Assembly (NCBI GenBank): GCA_050287605.1
Contig: JBNKCG010000026.1
Coordinates: forward strand, 110,782 to 174,781
Source of the DNA: QQUJ01 sp050287605
GTDB taxonomy: Bacteria > Pseudomonadota > Gammaproteobacteria > QQUJ01
Direction: 5' to 3'
Length of the DNA: 64,000 bases
This document shows, one piece after another, positions 30,447-40,515 of the stretch. A program made the position numbers and the translations under genes. Numbering within the stretch: the stretch's first letter is position 1; every line of letters starts with the position of its first letter. The notes beneath the pieces were generated by a model. It did not search any database and had not been told where the DNA came from. It was given only the letters and a program-made list of their open reading frames with translations.

Positions 30447-31847
30447 TCAGCACTCGATGATGTTGACCGGAACCTCGATCACGTTGACGGCAAGACCGCC
30501 CCGCGCGGTCTCCTTGTACTTGCTCTTCATGTCGGCGCCGGTGTCGCGCATGGTCTTGATCACCTTGTCCAGCGACACGAAGTGCTGCCCGTCGCCGCGC
30601 AGCGCCATGCGCGCGGCGTTGATGGCCTTGACCGCGGCCATGGCGTTGCGCTCGATGCACGGTACCTGCACCAGACCGCCCACCGGATCGCAGGTCAGTC
30701 CCAGGTTGTGCTCCATGCCGATCTCGGCGGCGTTCTCCACCTGCTCGGGCGTACCGCCCAGCACCTCGGTGAGCGCGCCCGCCGCCATGGAGCAGGCCGA
30801 GCCCACCTCGCCCTGGCAACCCACCTCGGCGCCCGAGATGGAGGCGTTCTCCTTGTAGAGGATGCCGATGGCGCCCGCCGTGAGGAGAAAGCGCACCACC
30901 CCTTCGTCGTCGGCGCCCTTGCAGAAGCGGGTGTAGTAGTGCAGCACCGCCGGGATGATGCCGGCCGCGCCGTTGGTAGGCGCCGTCACCACGCGACCGC
31001 CCGCGGCGTTCTCTTCGTTGACGGCCAGAGCGTAGAGATCGACCCAGTCCAGTACCGTCAACGGGTCGCGCAACCCCTCTTCGGGACGGCTGCAGAGGCG
31101 CCGGTAGAGCGCCGGCGCGCGACGCCGTACCCGCATGCCGCCAGGCAAAACCCCCTCGTCACGGCAGCCGCGCTCCACGCACGCCTGCATGACCTGCCAG
31201 ATGCCCATCAAACCCTCGCGCAGGACCGACGGTTCGCGCCACACCTGCTCGTTGGCCAGCATCAGATCGCTGATGCTGGCGCCCTCGGAGCGGCACAGAG
31301 TGAGCAGTTCGGTCGCACTGCGAAACGGGTACGGCAGACGCGTGGTATCGGCGCGCAACGGGTGATCGGCGGACGCGTTTTCGTCCACCACGAAGCCACC
31401 GCCCACCGAGTAGTAGCCGCGCGCGTCGATCTCCGCGCCCGCTTCGTCGAAAGCGTGGAAACGCATCCCGTTGGGGTGGCGGGGCAGGCTCTTGCGCCGG
31501 TGCAGGATGAGATCTTCCGCCTCGTCGAAGGCGACCGCATGGTGCCCCAGCAGATGCAACCGCCCGCTGCGGCGGATCCGCTCCAGGTGCTCGGCGACAC
31601 CGTCGGGATCGACGCCGTCGGGTGCCTCCCCTTCCAGCCCCAGCAGGATCGCCTTGTCGCTGCCGTGCCCCTTGCCCGTGGCACCCAGGGAACCAAACAG
31701 CTCGACGCGCAGGCGTGCGGTGCGCGGCAACGCCCCGGATTCCTGCAATCCCCGCGCAAAGCGCAGCGCGGCGGTCATCGGCCCGACCGTGTGCGAACTG
31801 GACGGACCGATCCCGATCTTGAACAAATCGAATACGCTGACAGCCAT
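30447..31847 (-). CDS. sdaA: L-serine ammonia-lyase (single-chain, iron-sulfur)
   Basis: 466 residues, close to the 454 of E. coli SdaA. The N-terminal beta domain begins SVFDLFKIGIGPSSSHTVGPM. The catalytic alpha domain has VVTAPTNGAAGIIPAVLHYY and GCQGEVGSACSMAAGAL, with cluster cysteines also in LTCDPVGG and in the C-terminal tail ending ...VPVNIIEC. It deaminates L-serine to pyruvate and ammonia in the cytoplasm. A GCCGGC/GCCGGC hairpin (30422-30438) follows the stop without a T tract. Confidence 0.95.
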   Translation of the reverse strand: MAVSVFDLFKIGIGPSSSHTVGPMTAALRFARGLQESGALPRTARLRVELFGSLGATGKGHGSDKAILLGLEGEAPDGVDPDGVAEHLERIRRSGRLHLLGHHAVAFDEAEDLILHRRKSLPRHPNGMRFHAFDEAGAEIDARGYYSVGGGFVVDENASADHPLRADTTRLPYPFRSATELLTLCRSEGASISDLMLANEQVWREPSVLREGLMGIWQVMQACVERGCRDEGVLPGGMRVRRRAPALYRRLCSRPEEGLRDPLTVLDWVDLYALAVNEENAAGGRVVTAPTNGAAGIIPAVLHYYTRFCKGADDEGVVRFLLTAGAIGILYKENASISGAEVGCQGEVGSACSMAAGALTEVLGGTPEQVENAAEIGMEHNLGLTCDPVGGLVQVPCIERNAMAAVKAINAARMALRGDGQHFVSLDKVIKTMRDTGADMKSKYKETARGGLAVNVIEVPVNIIEC

Positions 31848-31878
31848 CGGCTACCCGGGCGGCGGGTTGACGGAAGAT

Positions 31879-32535
31879 CTACACAGCGTAGTTGATCACC
31901 GCGTAGAAGTGGCAGGCGGTGCCGGCGATGACGAACAGGTGCCACACGAAGTGGAAATAACGGACGCGTTCCGCGGCGAAGAAGATTACCCCGAAGGTGT
32001 AGGCGAGGCCGCCCATCAGCAACCAGAACAGGCCCCACTTGGGGATCTGCTGCCAGGCCGGTTCCGCGGCAATCACCACCAGCCAACCCATGGCCAGATA
32101 GACCCAGGTGGACAGTTTGCCGCTGCGATGTGCGCCCACCACCGCCTTGGTCGTGATGCCCACGACGGCCAACCCCCAGACCATCCCAAACAGCGTCCAG
32201 CCCCAGGCACCGCGCAGCGGACCGAGGGTAAACGGGGTATAAGTCCCGGCGATCAGCAGGTAGATCGCACCGTGATCGAGAAACTGAAAGAAACGCTTGG
32301 CGCGCCCGTGGGGGACGGCGTGAAACAGCATGGAGGCGGCATACAGCAGCACCATGCTGGTGGCAAAGACCGCCGCTCCGACGATGCTGGCCGCATCGCC
32401 ATTGCGAACGGCAGCGAGAATCAGGAACGGGAACGCGACGATGGCGGCGACCATACCGGCACCGTGGCTGATGCTGTTGGCAATCTCTTCGCCCAGCGAT
32501 TGGGGGCGGTCAAGGACGGCGCTGTCTGCTGACAC
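31879..32535 (-). CDS. Hemolysin III family (PAQR-like) membrane protein
   Basis: 218 residues with seven membrane helices. SLGEEIANSISHGAGMVAAI at the N-terminus and DHGAIYLLIAGTYTPF (~75) carry the serine/histidine/aspartate set of the PAQR superfamily; HFVWHLFVIAGTACHFYAV at the C-terminus holds the last two histidines. Members are ceramidase-like hydrolases by fold, and the bacterial function is unsettled. I choose the GTG at 32535 because AGGA lies six bases upstream; the in-frame TTG at 32565 has no ribosome site. Confidence 0.85.
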   Translation of the reverse strand: MSADSAVLDRPQSLGEEIANSISHGAGMVAAIVAFPFLILAAVRNGDAASIVGAAVFATSMVLLYAASMLFHAVPHGRAKRFFQFLDHGAIYLLIAGTYTPFTLGPLRGAWGWTLFGMVWGLAVVGITTKAVVGAHRSGKLSTWVYLAMGWLVVIAAEPAWQQIPKWGLFWLLMGGLAYTFGVIFFAAERVRYFHFVWHLFVIAGTACHFYAVINYAV

Positions 32536-32636
32536 GGGGAATCCTGTTGTCGTTGATTCGGTCAATCGGGGGTCGGAATCGCGGGTACTTTAACACGGGC
32601 GTGGCGAAATCGTTTCCCAAGGCCCGAAAACCGCCC

Positions 32637-32670
32637 CGTTGCGGCTGCGCCGCGAACACGGGCTCCCACC
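32637..32670. repeat. Diverged REP-like hairpin
   Basis: GCGGC/GCCGC (32641-32645 and 32649-32653) around TGC is followed by GAACACGGGCTCCCAC. The hairpin then CTCC-Y-AC layout echoes the repeat at 2564-2617 (CGCTCCTAC end). Only one unit is visible, with several differences, so the assignment is tentative. The rest of the ~200-base gap shows nothing else. Confidence 0.3.
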
Positions 32671-32741
32671 CGGATCGACAATCGTGCAGACCCGCGACCT
32701 ACCCTACCCGGCACCGCACCCAAACCCAACGGCTCGGGAGT

Positions 32742-35573
32742 TCAATCATCCGTTGCCGCACGCGCGCAACGATCCACCAAATAGACGATGGAGCGGTAGT
32801 GCACCCCGCTATGCAGCGAAAGACCGATCTCGCAGGTGCGGCTGGTGGAATAGCCGCTGGTCACGCCTTGCGGCAACGCCGCCTTCAGGTCGCGCAACGC
32901 CGCGGCGTTGAGCTCGGGAACCGTAAACCCGCGGTCGCCGGCGAATCCGCAGCAGCCCACCTGATCTGGAATCACCACCTCGCGTGTGCAGCGTCTGGCG
33001 ATAGCGATGAGCTGTGCATCGAGTCCCATCTTGCGCGTGCTGCAAGTGATGTGCAGCGCCACCGTCTCGTCGAGGGGTTCCAACGCCAGGCGGTCGAGCA
33101 GGAAGCGGTGAATAAACTCCACCGGATCGTGGAGCTGCAGCGCGTCGCCGTAGCGCTCCTTCATATGCAACAGACAGGGGCTGGTGTCGCAATAGACCGG
33201 GTACTCACCGTCGTTGCTGGCCGCCATCAGCGTCTGCTTCAATTCCTGGGATTTGCGCTCGGCCTCTGCAAACTGCCCTTTGCTGTGAAACGCCATGCCG
33301 CAACAGAGCCCCGCTACGCCCTCGGGAATCACCACGCGGTAGCCGGCCTTGCGCAGCAACGCCAAGTTCTTGTCCGCCAGACTTGCGCTCTCCACATCGC
33401 CGCGCGCGGCGCCCAAGGTACGCGCGCCGCAACTGGGGAAATAGACCACACACGGCGCCTGCTCCACACCATCGGCTTGTGTCGGCAGCGACCGCGCCGG
33501 CTTGGGCACATAGCGATGCCAACGCGGCAAGCGGTTGCCCGACAGTTTGCGCAGCCCGCCGCTGAGCGCTTCCATGGCGGTCGGACCCAGCACTGCGTGG
33601 GCGACGTCCACCGCACCGAGGCCCAACCGCGCCGCCTGCGTGACGCCGCTCAGATGGCGTCCGATCCAGTGCGCGCGCCGCTCCCAGCGGGCGCTGTTGC
33701 GGTGACGCAGTTGCCGCGTCAGGTCGCCGGTGTTGATCCCCACCGGGCAGGCGGTCGCGCACAATCCGCACGCGGCGCAGGTGTCGAGCCCGTCGTATTG
33801 GTAGGCGCCCACCAGGCGCTGCAGCAGCATGGCGTGGCGTTCGTCCTGCTGCAGGCGCGAGATCTCCCGCCACCCGGCGATGCGCTGGCGCGGCGTCAGG
33901 GTCAGGTGGCGCGAGGGGCAGTGCGGTTCGCAGAACCCGCACTCGATGCAGGAGTCGATGCGTGGATCGGCCGCGGGCAACGGCTTGAGATTCTGCAGAT
34001 GAACCTCGCGGTTGTCGTTGAGCAGCACGCCGGGATTGAGCAGCCCTTCGGGATCGAACAGCGTCTTGATCGCCTTCATCAGCGCATAGGCCTCGCTGCC
34101 CCACTCCAGCTCCACGTACGGGGCCATGTTGCGCCCGGTGCCGTGTTCAGCCTTCAACGACCCGTCGTAGCGCTCCACCACCAGCCGGCACACCTCGTCC
34201 ATGAAATTGCCGTAACGGCGCACTTCGTCGGCACGGGAAAAATCCTGGGTGAAGACGAAATGCAGATTCCCCTCCAGCGCGTGACCGAAGATGATGGCTT
34301 CGTGGTAGCGGTAGCGTTCCAGCAGTTCGCGCAGATCGCGCACCGCCGCCGCCAGCTGCGGCACCGGAAAAGCGACATCCTCGATGATCACTGTGGTACC
34401 CGTCTCGCGCATCGCCCCCACCGCGGGGAACAGGCCCTTGCGGATCTTCCACAGCCGTTCGTACTGCGCGGCCACATCGGTGAAACGCACCGGCTGCAGC
34501 ATAGCCGCACCTTCCAGTGCAGCGCCGATAGTCGTCGTGTGAAGCACCAGCTCCTGCGCGTCGGCACCGCGCGTTTCCACCAGCAACGCCGCGGCTTCGT
34601 CGCCCAGCCCGTGCAACACGTCGGGCATGCCCGGCTTGTCCTCCACCGCGCGCAGCGCGGCACGGTCCATCAGTTCCACCGCCGCGACCGGGGTCTGCTT
34701 GAGCCGCGCCACCGCCCGGCACGCCGCCTCGATGTCGGCAAACAATAGCAACGCGCTCGCCTTGTGGGGATAGTCGTCCACCGTGCGGTAGGTGATCTCC
34801 GCGATAAATCCCAGCGTGCCCTCGGAGCCGATCATCAGGTGCTGGATGACGTCGATGGGATCGTCGAAATCGATCAAGGCGTTGAGGCTGTAGCCGGTGG
34901 TGTTTTTGAGCCGGTATTTGTGGCGTATGCGCTCCACCAGCGTGCGATCGCCTCTCACCCGGGCGATCAGTCTCTTGAGCTCCTGGACGAGATCGGCGCG
35001 TTCGATGAGAAAGAGTTGGCGGCTCTGCGGATCACCGGTGTCGAGCGTGCTCCCGTCCGCCAGCAGCAGGCGCATGGATTGCAGGGTCTGGTAGCTGTTT
35101 TGCGCGGTTCCGCAACACATGCCGCTGGCGTTGTTGGCAGCGATGCCGCCGATCTGCGCCGCGTCGATGGAGGCCGGATCGGGACCGATCTTCTTGCCGA
35201 AGGGCGCCAGGTAGCGATTGGCATGGCCGCCGATGACGCCGGGTTGCAGGCGAATGGTTTGCGCCCCGTCACCGATACGGTAGCCGCGCCAGCCGGGCCC
35301 CAGCTTGATCAGCACCGAGTCGGTAATCGCCTGACCGGAGAGGCTGGTGCCGGCGGCGCGGAAGGTGACTGCGATACCCCGGCGGCGGGCTTCGCGCAAC
35401 ACGCCGGCCACTTCATCCTCGTTCTCGACGATCACCACCAGGCGCGGGATCAGGCGGTAGAAACTCGCATCCGTGGCGTAAGCCAGCATGCGCAACGGTT
35501 CACGCACCAGGCGCGCCGCGGGGATGAAGCGGCGCAGCGCCGCCGTCAGCTCATCGTATCGCCCGTGCTTCAC
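32742..35573 (-). CDS. dld: FAD/iron-sulfur D-lactate dehydrogenase (Dld-II type)
   Basis: 943 residues. The FAD_binding_4 domain (~20-230) has TFRAAGTSLSGQAITDSVLI and GPDPASIDAAQIGGIAANNASGMCCGT. A FAD-oxidase C domain (~240-490) follows, then two [4Fe-4S] motifs CIECGFCEPHCP and CAACGLCATACPVG (~540-620), and a CCG-type region (~690-930) with SCGAR, CCGMAFHSKG, ITCSTRKMG and CCGFAGDRGF. This layout matches the Dld-II D-lactate dehydrogenase found beside LldEFG/LutABC in Shewanella. Electrons go to the quinone pool. The GTG start overlaps the lutC stop by four bases (GTGA), with AAGG six bases upstream. A glycolate oxidase-like substrate cannot be excluded. Confidence 0.9.
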   Translation of the reverse strand: MKHGRYDELTAALRRFIPAARLVREPLRMLAYATDASFYRLIPRLVVIVENEDEVAGVLREARRRGIAVTFRAAGTSLSGQAITDSVLIKLGPGWRGYRIGDGAQTIRLQPGVIGGHANRYLAPFGKKIGPDPASIDAAQIGGIAANNASGMCCGTAQNSYQTLQSMRLLLADGSTLDTGDPQSRQLFLIERADLVQELKRLIARVRGDRTLVERIRHKYRLKNTTGYSLNALIDFDDPIDVIQHLMIGSEGTLGFIAEITYRTVDDYPHKASALLLFADIEAACRAVARLKQTPVAAVELMDRAALRAVEDKPGMPDVLHGLGDEAAALLVETRGADAQELVLHTTTIGAALEGAAMLQPVRFTDVAAQYERLWKIRKGLFPAVGAMRETGTTVIIEDVAFPVPQLAAAVRDLRELLERYRYHEAIIFGHALEGNLHFVFTQDFSRADEVRRYGNFMDEVCRLVVERYDGSLKAEHGTGRNMAPYVELEWGSEAYALMKAIKTLFDPEGLLNPGVLLNDNREVHLQNLKPLPAADPRIDSCIECGFCEPHCPSRHLTLTPRQRIAGWREISRLQQDERHAMLLQRLVGAYQYDGLDTCAACGLCATACPVGINTGDLTRQLRHRNSARWERRAHWIGRHLSGVTQAARLGLGAVDVAHAVLGPTAMEALSGGLRKLSGNRLPRWHRYVPKPARSLPTQADGVEQAPCVVYFPSCGARTLGAARGDVESASLADKNLALLRKAGYRVVIPEGVAGLCCGMAFHSKGQFAEAERKSQELKQTLMAASNDGEYPVYCDTSPCLLHMKERYGDALQLHDPVEFIHRFLLDRLALEPLDETVALHITCSTRKMGLDAQLIAIARRCTREVVIPDQVGCCGFAGDRGFTVPELNAAALRDLKAALPQGVTSGYSTSRTCEIGLSLHSGVHYRSIVYLVDRCARAATDD

Positions 35574-36229
35574 CAACCGCCTTCCACCAGCAACACGGCC
35601 AGCGCCTTGGGCCCGTGCACCCCGAAGACCAGGGTCTGCTCGATATCGGCGGTCTTGGAGGGTCCGGAGATCAGCAGTGCATTGGTGGGCATGCCCGCGG
35701 CCCACCCTTCCTCGTTCATGAGTTGTTCAAGGCTATCGTAGAGGCGATCGGCGGCCAGCACCGCCACGTGCAACGGCGGCACCAGCGACATCAGCCGCGG
35801 CTCTTCGGCGGAGGGCCACAACACCAGGCTACCGGTGGCGGCGATGGCGGCGCGCGCCGTGGTCACCGCAGCTTCGACCTCGTTGAACAGCGTCGGCTTG
35901 AACGCCTCCACGGAAGCGGCATAGGGGATGCGTTGGGGAAGCGCGTCACTACTCTCCAGTGCCTGGCCCAACGGCGTATCGGGCGCGTAGAGCACGTTGC
36001 GCGCCGCGTGCGCCGCCAGCACCTGCGCCAGGGTTGCGCGCCACTGCGCCGACGTGGTGCGGTGCACCTCGCCGTGGACCGCGGTCATCAAGGTGCTGAA
36101 GCGTTCGATCTTCTCTTCGTGCGACCCGCATTCACCCTGCGTTGCCGCCGCAGCGCGCTGCGGCGCAGCGCCATCCGCGCCCGCCGCACGCAGACGCCCG
36201 AGTATCGCCGCGCGTGCCGATTCACTCAT
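35570..36229 (-). CDS. lutC: L-lactate utilisation protein LutC/LldG
   Basis: 219 residues of the LUD domain family: AAIAATGSLVLWPSAEEPRLMSLVPPLHVAVLAADRLYDSLEQLM and LLISGPSKTADIEQTLVFGVHGPKALAVLLV are its two signature blocks. It has no cluster motif and acts with LutA and LutB in oxidation of L-lactate to pyruvate. The ATG at 36229 overlaps the end of lutB by eight bases, and its stop overlaps the dld start by four. Confidence 0.92.
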   Translation of the reverse strand: MSESARAAILGRLRAAGADGAAPQRAAAATQGECGSHEEKIERFSTLMTAVHGEVHRTTSAQWRATLAQVLAAHAARNVLYAPDTPLGQALESSDALPQRIPYAASVEAFKPTLFNEVEAAVTTARAAIAATGSLVLWPSAEEPRLMSLVPPLHVAVLAADRLYDSLEQLMNEEGWAAGMPTNALLISGPSKTADIEQTLVFGVHGPKALAVLLVEGGW

Positions 36230-37652
36230 GGGCAACTCCTTTGGCACGCGCCAATTGATGCAGGGTGCTGCCCGCCAGACGCGGTTTGCTGCGCACCGAG
36301 GTCCATGCCTTGAGTGCCCCCACGTTGGGCAACGCGGCACCCAGCCGCGCGCTCAGTCCCGTCATCCAGCGGTACGGTGCGGGTCGGGCGTGCACGCCCG
36401 CCCACGCCTTCCACACCCATGCCTCCAAGCCCTTGCGCCGCGTGCCGGCCCCGAGTACGGCCGCACCGTCGACGGAAGGCGCGACCGCCTCCTTGCGCAG
36501 CCGCACCAGCAGTTGCGGTATGGGGATACGCACCGGACACACCTCCGCGCAGGCGCCGCACAGCGACGAGGCGCCGGCCAGTTCGCCGCTGCGCGCGATG
36601 CCATCGAGCTGCGGCATGAGGATCTTGCCGATGGGGCCGGGGTAGACGCTGGCGTAGGCGTGACCGCCGATACGACTGTAGACCGGGCAGTGGTTCATGC
36701 AGGCGCCGCAGCGGATGCACTGCAGCGTCTGGCGCAACTGCTCGTCGGCGTAGATGCGCGAACGGCCGTTGTCGAGCAGCACCAGGTGCACGGCGCGCGG
36801 CCCGTCGCGCTCCCCCGGCTTGCGCGGCGAGCTGATCATGTTGACGTAGGTGGTGATGGGCTGGCCGGTGGCCGAGCGGGTCAGCAGACTGAGTAGCGGC
36901 GCCACGTCGTCCAGCCGTTCCACCACCTTTTCGATGCCCATGACGGCCACGTGCAGCGGCGGCACGGTGGTGCACATGCGCCCGTTGCCCTCGTTTTCCA
37001 CCAGGCACAGCGTGCCGGTCTCGGCCACCGCGAAATTGACCCCCGAAAGCCCCATGTCCGCGCTGGCGAACGCCTCGCGCAGTCTACGCCGCGCCATGGC
37101 GGTCAGTTCGTCGACGTCTTCGCTGTAGTGCCCCTGCTCCACTGCGCGCTCGAAGAGCTGAGCGATCTGGTCCTTGTTCTTGTGGATGGCCGGCATGATG
37201 ATGTGCGAGGGCGTCTCGTGATCGAGCTGAATGATGTATTCGCCCAGATCCGACTCCAGGCATTCGATGCCGTGTCCGGCCATGAACTCGTTGAGGTGCA
37301 TCTCCTCCGAGACCATGGACTTGCCCTTGATGACGCGCTTGACCCCGTTGTCCTGCGCGATGCGCAGCACAATCTCGTTGGCCTGCGCCACCGTCTCGGC
37401 CCAGTGCACCTCGATGCCGTTGGCGCGACAGCGACTCTCCAACTGTTCCAGCAGCGCCGGCAGTTGGGCCAATGCGTTGCGGCGGATGGAGGCGCCCCGA
37501 TCGCGCAGCGCCTCCAACTCCTGCGGGTCGTCGAACACCGCGCGCCGTTTGCTCATCAGACCATCCATGGCGCGGCGGAAATTGGCGCGCAACTGGGGGT
37601 CGTTGAGCGCGCTGTCGGCGCGCGCGGTAAAATCAGCGTCGGGTCCGGCCAT
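36222..37652 (-). CDS. lutB: L-lactate utilisation iron-sulfur protein LutB/LldF
   Basis: 476 residues. The N-terminal LUD domain (~60-290) has KGKSMVSEEMHLN, GLSGVNFAVAETGTLCLVENEGNGRM and PPLHVAVMGIEKVV. A two-cluster ferredoxin segment follows, with C312, C315, C318 and C322 in CIRCGACMNHCPVY and a second set in CGACAEVCPVRIP near 360. It shuttles electrons in the membrane-associated lactate oxidase. The start (MAGPDADF) lies 20 bases inside the end of lutA, as in other lut operons. Confidence 0.94.
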   Translation of the reverse strand: MAGPDADFTARADSALNDPQLRANFRRAMDGLMSKRRAVFDDPQELEALRDRGASIRRNALAQLPALLEQLESRCRANGIEVHWAETVAQANEIVLRIAQDNGVKRVIKGKSMVSEEMHLNEFMAGHGIECLESDLGEYIIQLDHETPSHIIMPAIHKNKDQIAQLFERAVEQGHYSEDVDELTAMARRRLREAFASADMGLSGVNFAVAETGTLCLVENEGNGRMCTTVPPLHVAVMGIEKVVERLDDVAPLLSLLTRSATGQPITTYVNMISSPRKPGERDGPRAVHLVLLDNGRSRIYADEQLRQTLQCIRCGACMNHCPVYSRIGGHAYASVYPGPIGKILMPQLDGIARSGELAGASSLCGACAEVCPVRIPIPQLLVRLRKEAVAPSVDGAAVLGAGTRRKGLEAWVWKAWAGVHARPAPYRWMTGLSARLGAALPNVGALKAWTSVRSKPRLAGSTLHQLARAKGVAHE

Positions 37653-38403
37653 CGATCCGCTCCAGCAGAAAACTGGCGATGTGCTGTCCGCGCACCGCGC
37701 TGCCCTGGTGCTCCAGCGCACCGCCGATGTTCATCAGACAGCCGCAGTCCCCGCCCAGCACGTACGCCGCTCCGGTGGCCTCGATGTCGGCGCTCTTGTC
37801 GGCCACCATGGCGGCGGAGATCGCCGCGTGTTTGACGGCAAAGGTACCGCCGAAACCGCAGCACTCGCGCTCGCGTTGCAACGTCACCAGCTCGACGTTC
37901 TTCAACTGTCCCAACAGCTGTTTGGACTCTTCGGCCACGCCCATCTCGCGCCACGCCGAACAGGAGGTGTGCAGCGTGACGCGCACGGGGTCGCCACGAT
38001 CTTCGAGCGTCATGTCGAGCACGTGAACCAGAAACTCGGTCAGCTCGAAGGTGCGCTCTGCGACGGCCTGTGCACGTGCCAGATCCGCATCGCCGGCAAA
38101 CAGCGCCGGGTAGTGGTTGCGTATCATTCCCGCGCACGAAGCGGAGGGCACCACGATGGGGATCTCTTTGGGGAAGCAATCGAGCTGACGCCGCGCCACC
38201 GCCAGCGCCTCGGCGTGATAACCCGAGTTGTAGGCCGGCTGTCCGCAGCAGGTCTGGTCCTGGGGAAAAATCACCTCGACGCCCGCGCGGCGGATCAACT
38301 CCATGCCCGCCATACCCGCCTCCGGGTAGAACAGATCGACGAGACAGGTGCCGAAGTAGTACACCGCTCGTGGTTTGCTGGGATAGGAACGTGTCGGACC
38401 CAT
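37633..38403 (-). CDS. lutA: L-lactate utilisation protein LutA/LldE
   Basis: 256 residues, the usual size. Two CCG domains are visible: FGTCLVDLFYPEAG with DQTCCGQPAYNSGY (~20-65), and LHTSCSAWREMG with ERECCGFGGTFAVKHAAISAAM (~150-195). Each is expected to bind an iron-sulfur centre. It is part of the three-protein L-lactate dehydrogenase. It lies 95 bases after the TRAP permease gene and overlaps lutB by 20 bases. Confidence 0.94.
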   Translation of the reverse strand: MGPTRSYPSKPRAVYYFGTCLVDLFYPEAGMAGMELIRRAGVEVIFPQDQTCCGQPAYNSGYHAEALAVARRQLDCFPKEIPIVVPSASCAGMIRNHYPALFAGDADLARAQAVAERTFELTEFLVHVLDMTLEDRGDPVRVTLHTSCSAWREMGVAEESKQLLGQLKNVELVTLQRERECCGFGGTFAVKHAAISAAMVADKSADIEATGAAYVLGGDCGCLMNIGGALEHQGSAVRGQHIASFLLERIDGRTRR

Positions 38404-38498
38404 GAGTATCCAATCATCGCAGACAATAGAGTCTATTTAGCGCATCGAAGCCACGACGCAAGGCCCAGGCCTCGGCATAAGCGGCATCGGCAGCGTTG

Positions 38499-39890
<1,392 letters not shown>

Positions 39891-39905
39891 AGTTCGACCT
39901 ACCCG

Positions 39906-40433
39906 TCAGGAGCGCGCAGTGATCAACAGGTACAGGCTGCGCCACAGGCGCGAAAGCGCGGCCAGCCCCAGCAGCCCGAACGCTGCAGGTATGGCGCCTT
40001 TGATCAGCCACCGGTACGGCAGCCCCAGCGGGGCGTCGGAGTGCTCGGCCACGCGGTAGGATTCGGCCACGAAATCGAGGCTCGAATAGAACACCACCCA
40101 GACGAACGGCAGCAGAAACACCACGATTCCCACGACCTCCACCAGCCGCTGGGTGCGCGCACTGAAACGCATGTGCATGATGTCGACACGGATGTGCGCG
40201 TCCTGGACCTGCGCATACGCCACGCCGAACATCACCCCCACCGCATAGAGGTGCCACTGCAGCTCCTCGAACATCACCAGCCCGTGCCCGAACCCGTAGC
40301 GCAACACCACCTGCAGGATGATGATCGCCACCAGCAGCGCGTACACCCAGCACAGGCCATAACCGCTCCAGCGGATGAGGCGATCGATCCCGTCGGCCAG
40401 CGGCACCGGATGCGAATCTGCATAGGAGTTCAT
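39906..40433 (-). CDS. dctQ: TRAP transporter small permease (DctQ)
   Basis: 175 residues and four membrane helices (RLIRWSGYGLCWVYALLVAIIILQVVLRY first). ELQWHLYAVGVMFGVAYAQVQDAHIRVDI is the conserved central block. It pairs with DctM. The start MNSYADSHP at 40433 has GGAG eight bases upstream. A strong stem-loop separates it from dctP. Confidence 0.9.
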   Translation of the reverse strand: MNSYADSHPVPLADGIDRLIRWSGYGLCWVYALLVAIIILQVVLRYGFGHGLVMFEELQWHLYAVGVMFGVAYAQVQDAHIRVDIMHMRFSARTQRLVEVVGIVVFLLPFVWVVFYSSLDFVAESYRVAEHSDAPLGLPYRWLIKGAIPAAFGLLGLAALSRLWRSLYLLITARS

Positions 40434-40473
40434 GAAGTGGGCTCCCCGGTAGGAATGAAACGACGCTGCGACG

Positions 40474-40499
40474 GGGATGCGGCCGGCAGGCCGCATCCC
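40474..40499 (-). promoter_or_regulatory. Stem-loop between dctP and dctQ
   Basis: A perfect 11-bp stem, GGGATGCGGCC (40474-40484) and GGCCGCATCCC (40489-40499), has a 4-base loop starting 17 bases after the dctP stop. No T tract follows, so it is better read as a partial terminator or a 3'-end stabiliser that keeps binding-protein mRNA in excess over the permease, as is common in binding-protein operons. Confidence 0.6.
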
Positions 40500-40515
40500 G
40501 TCACTTCAGGTCACG

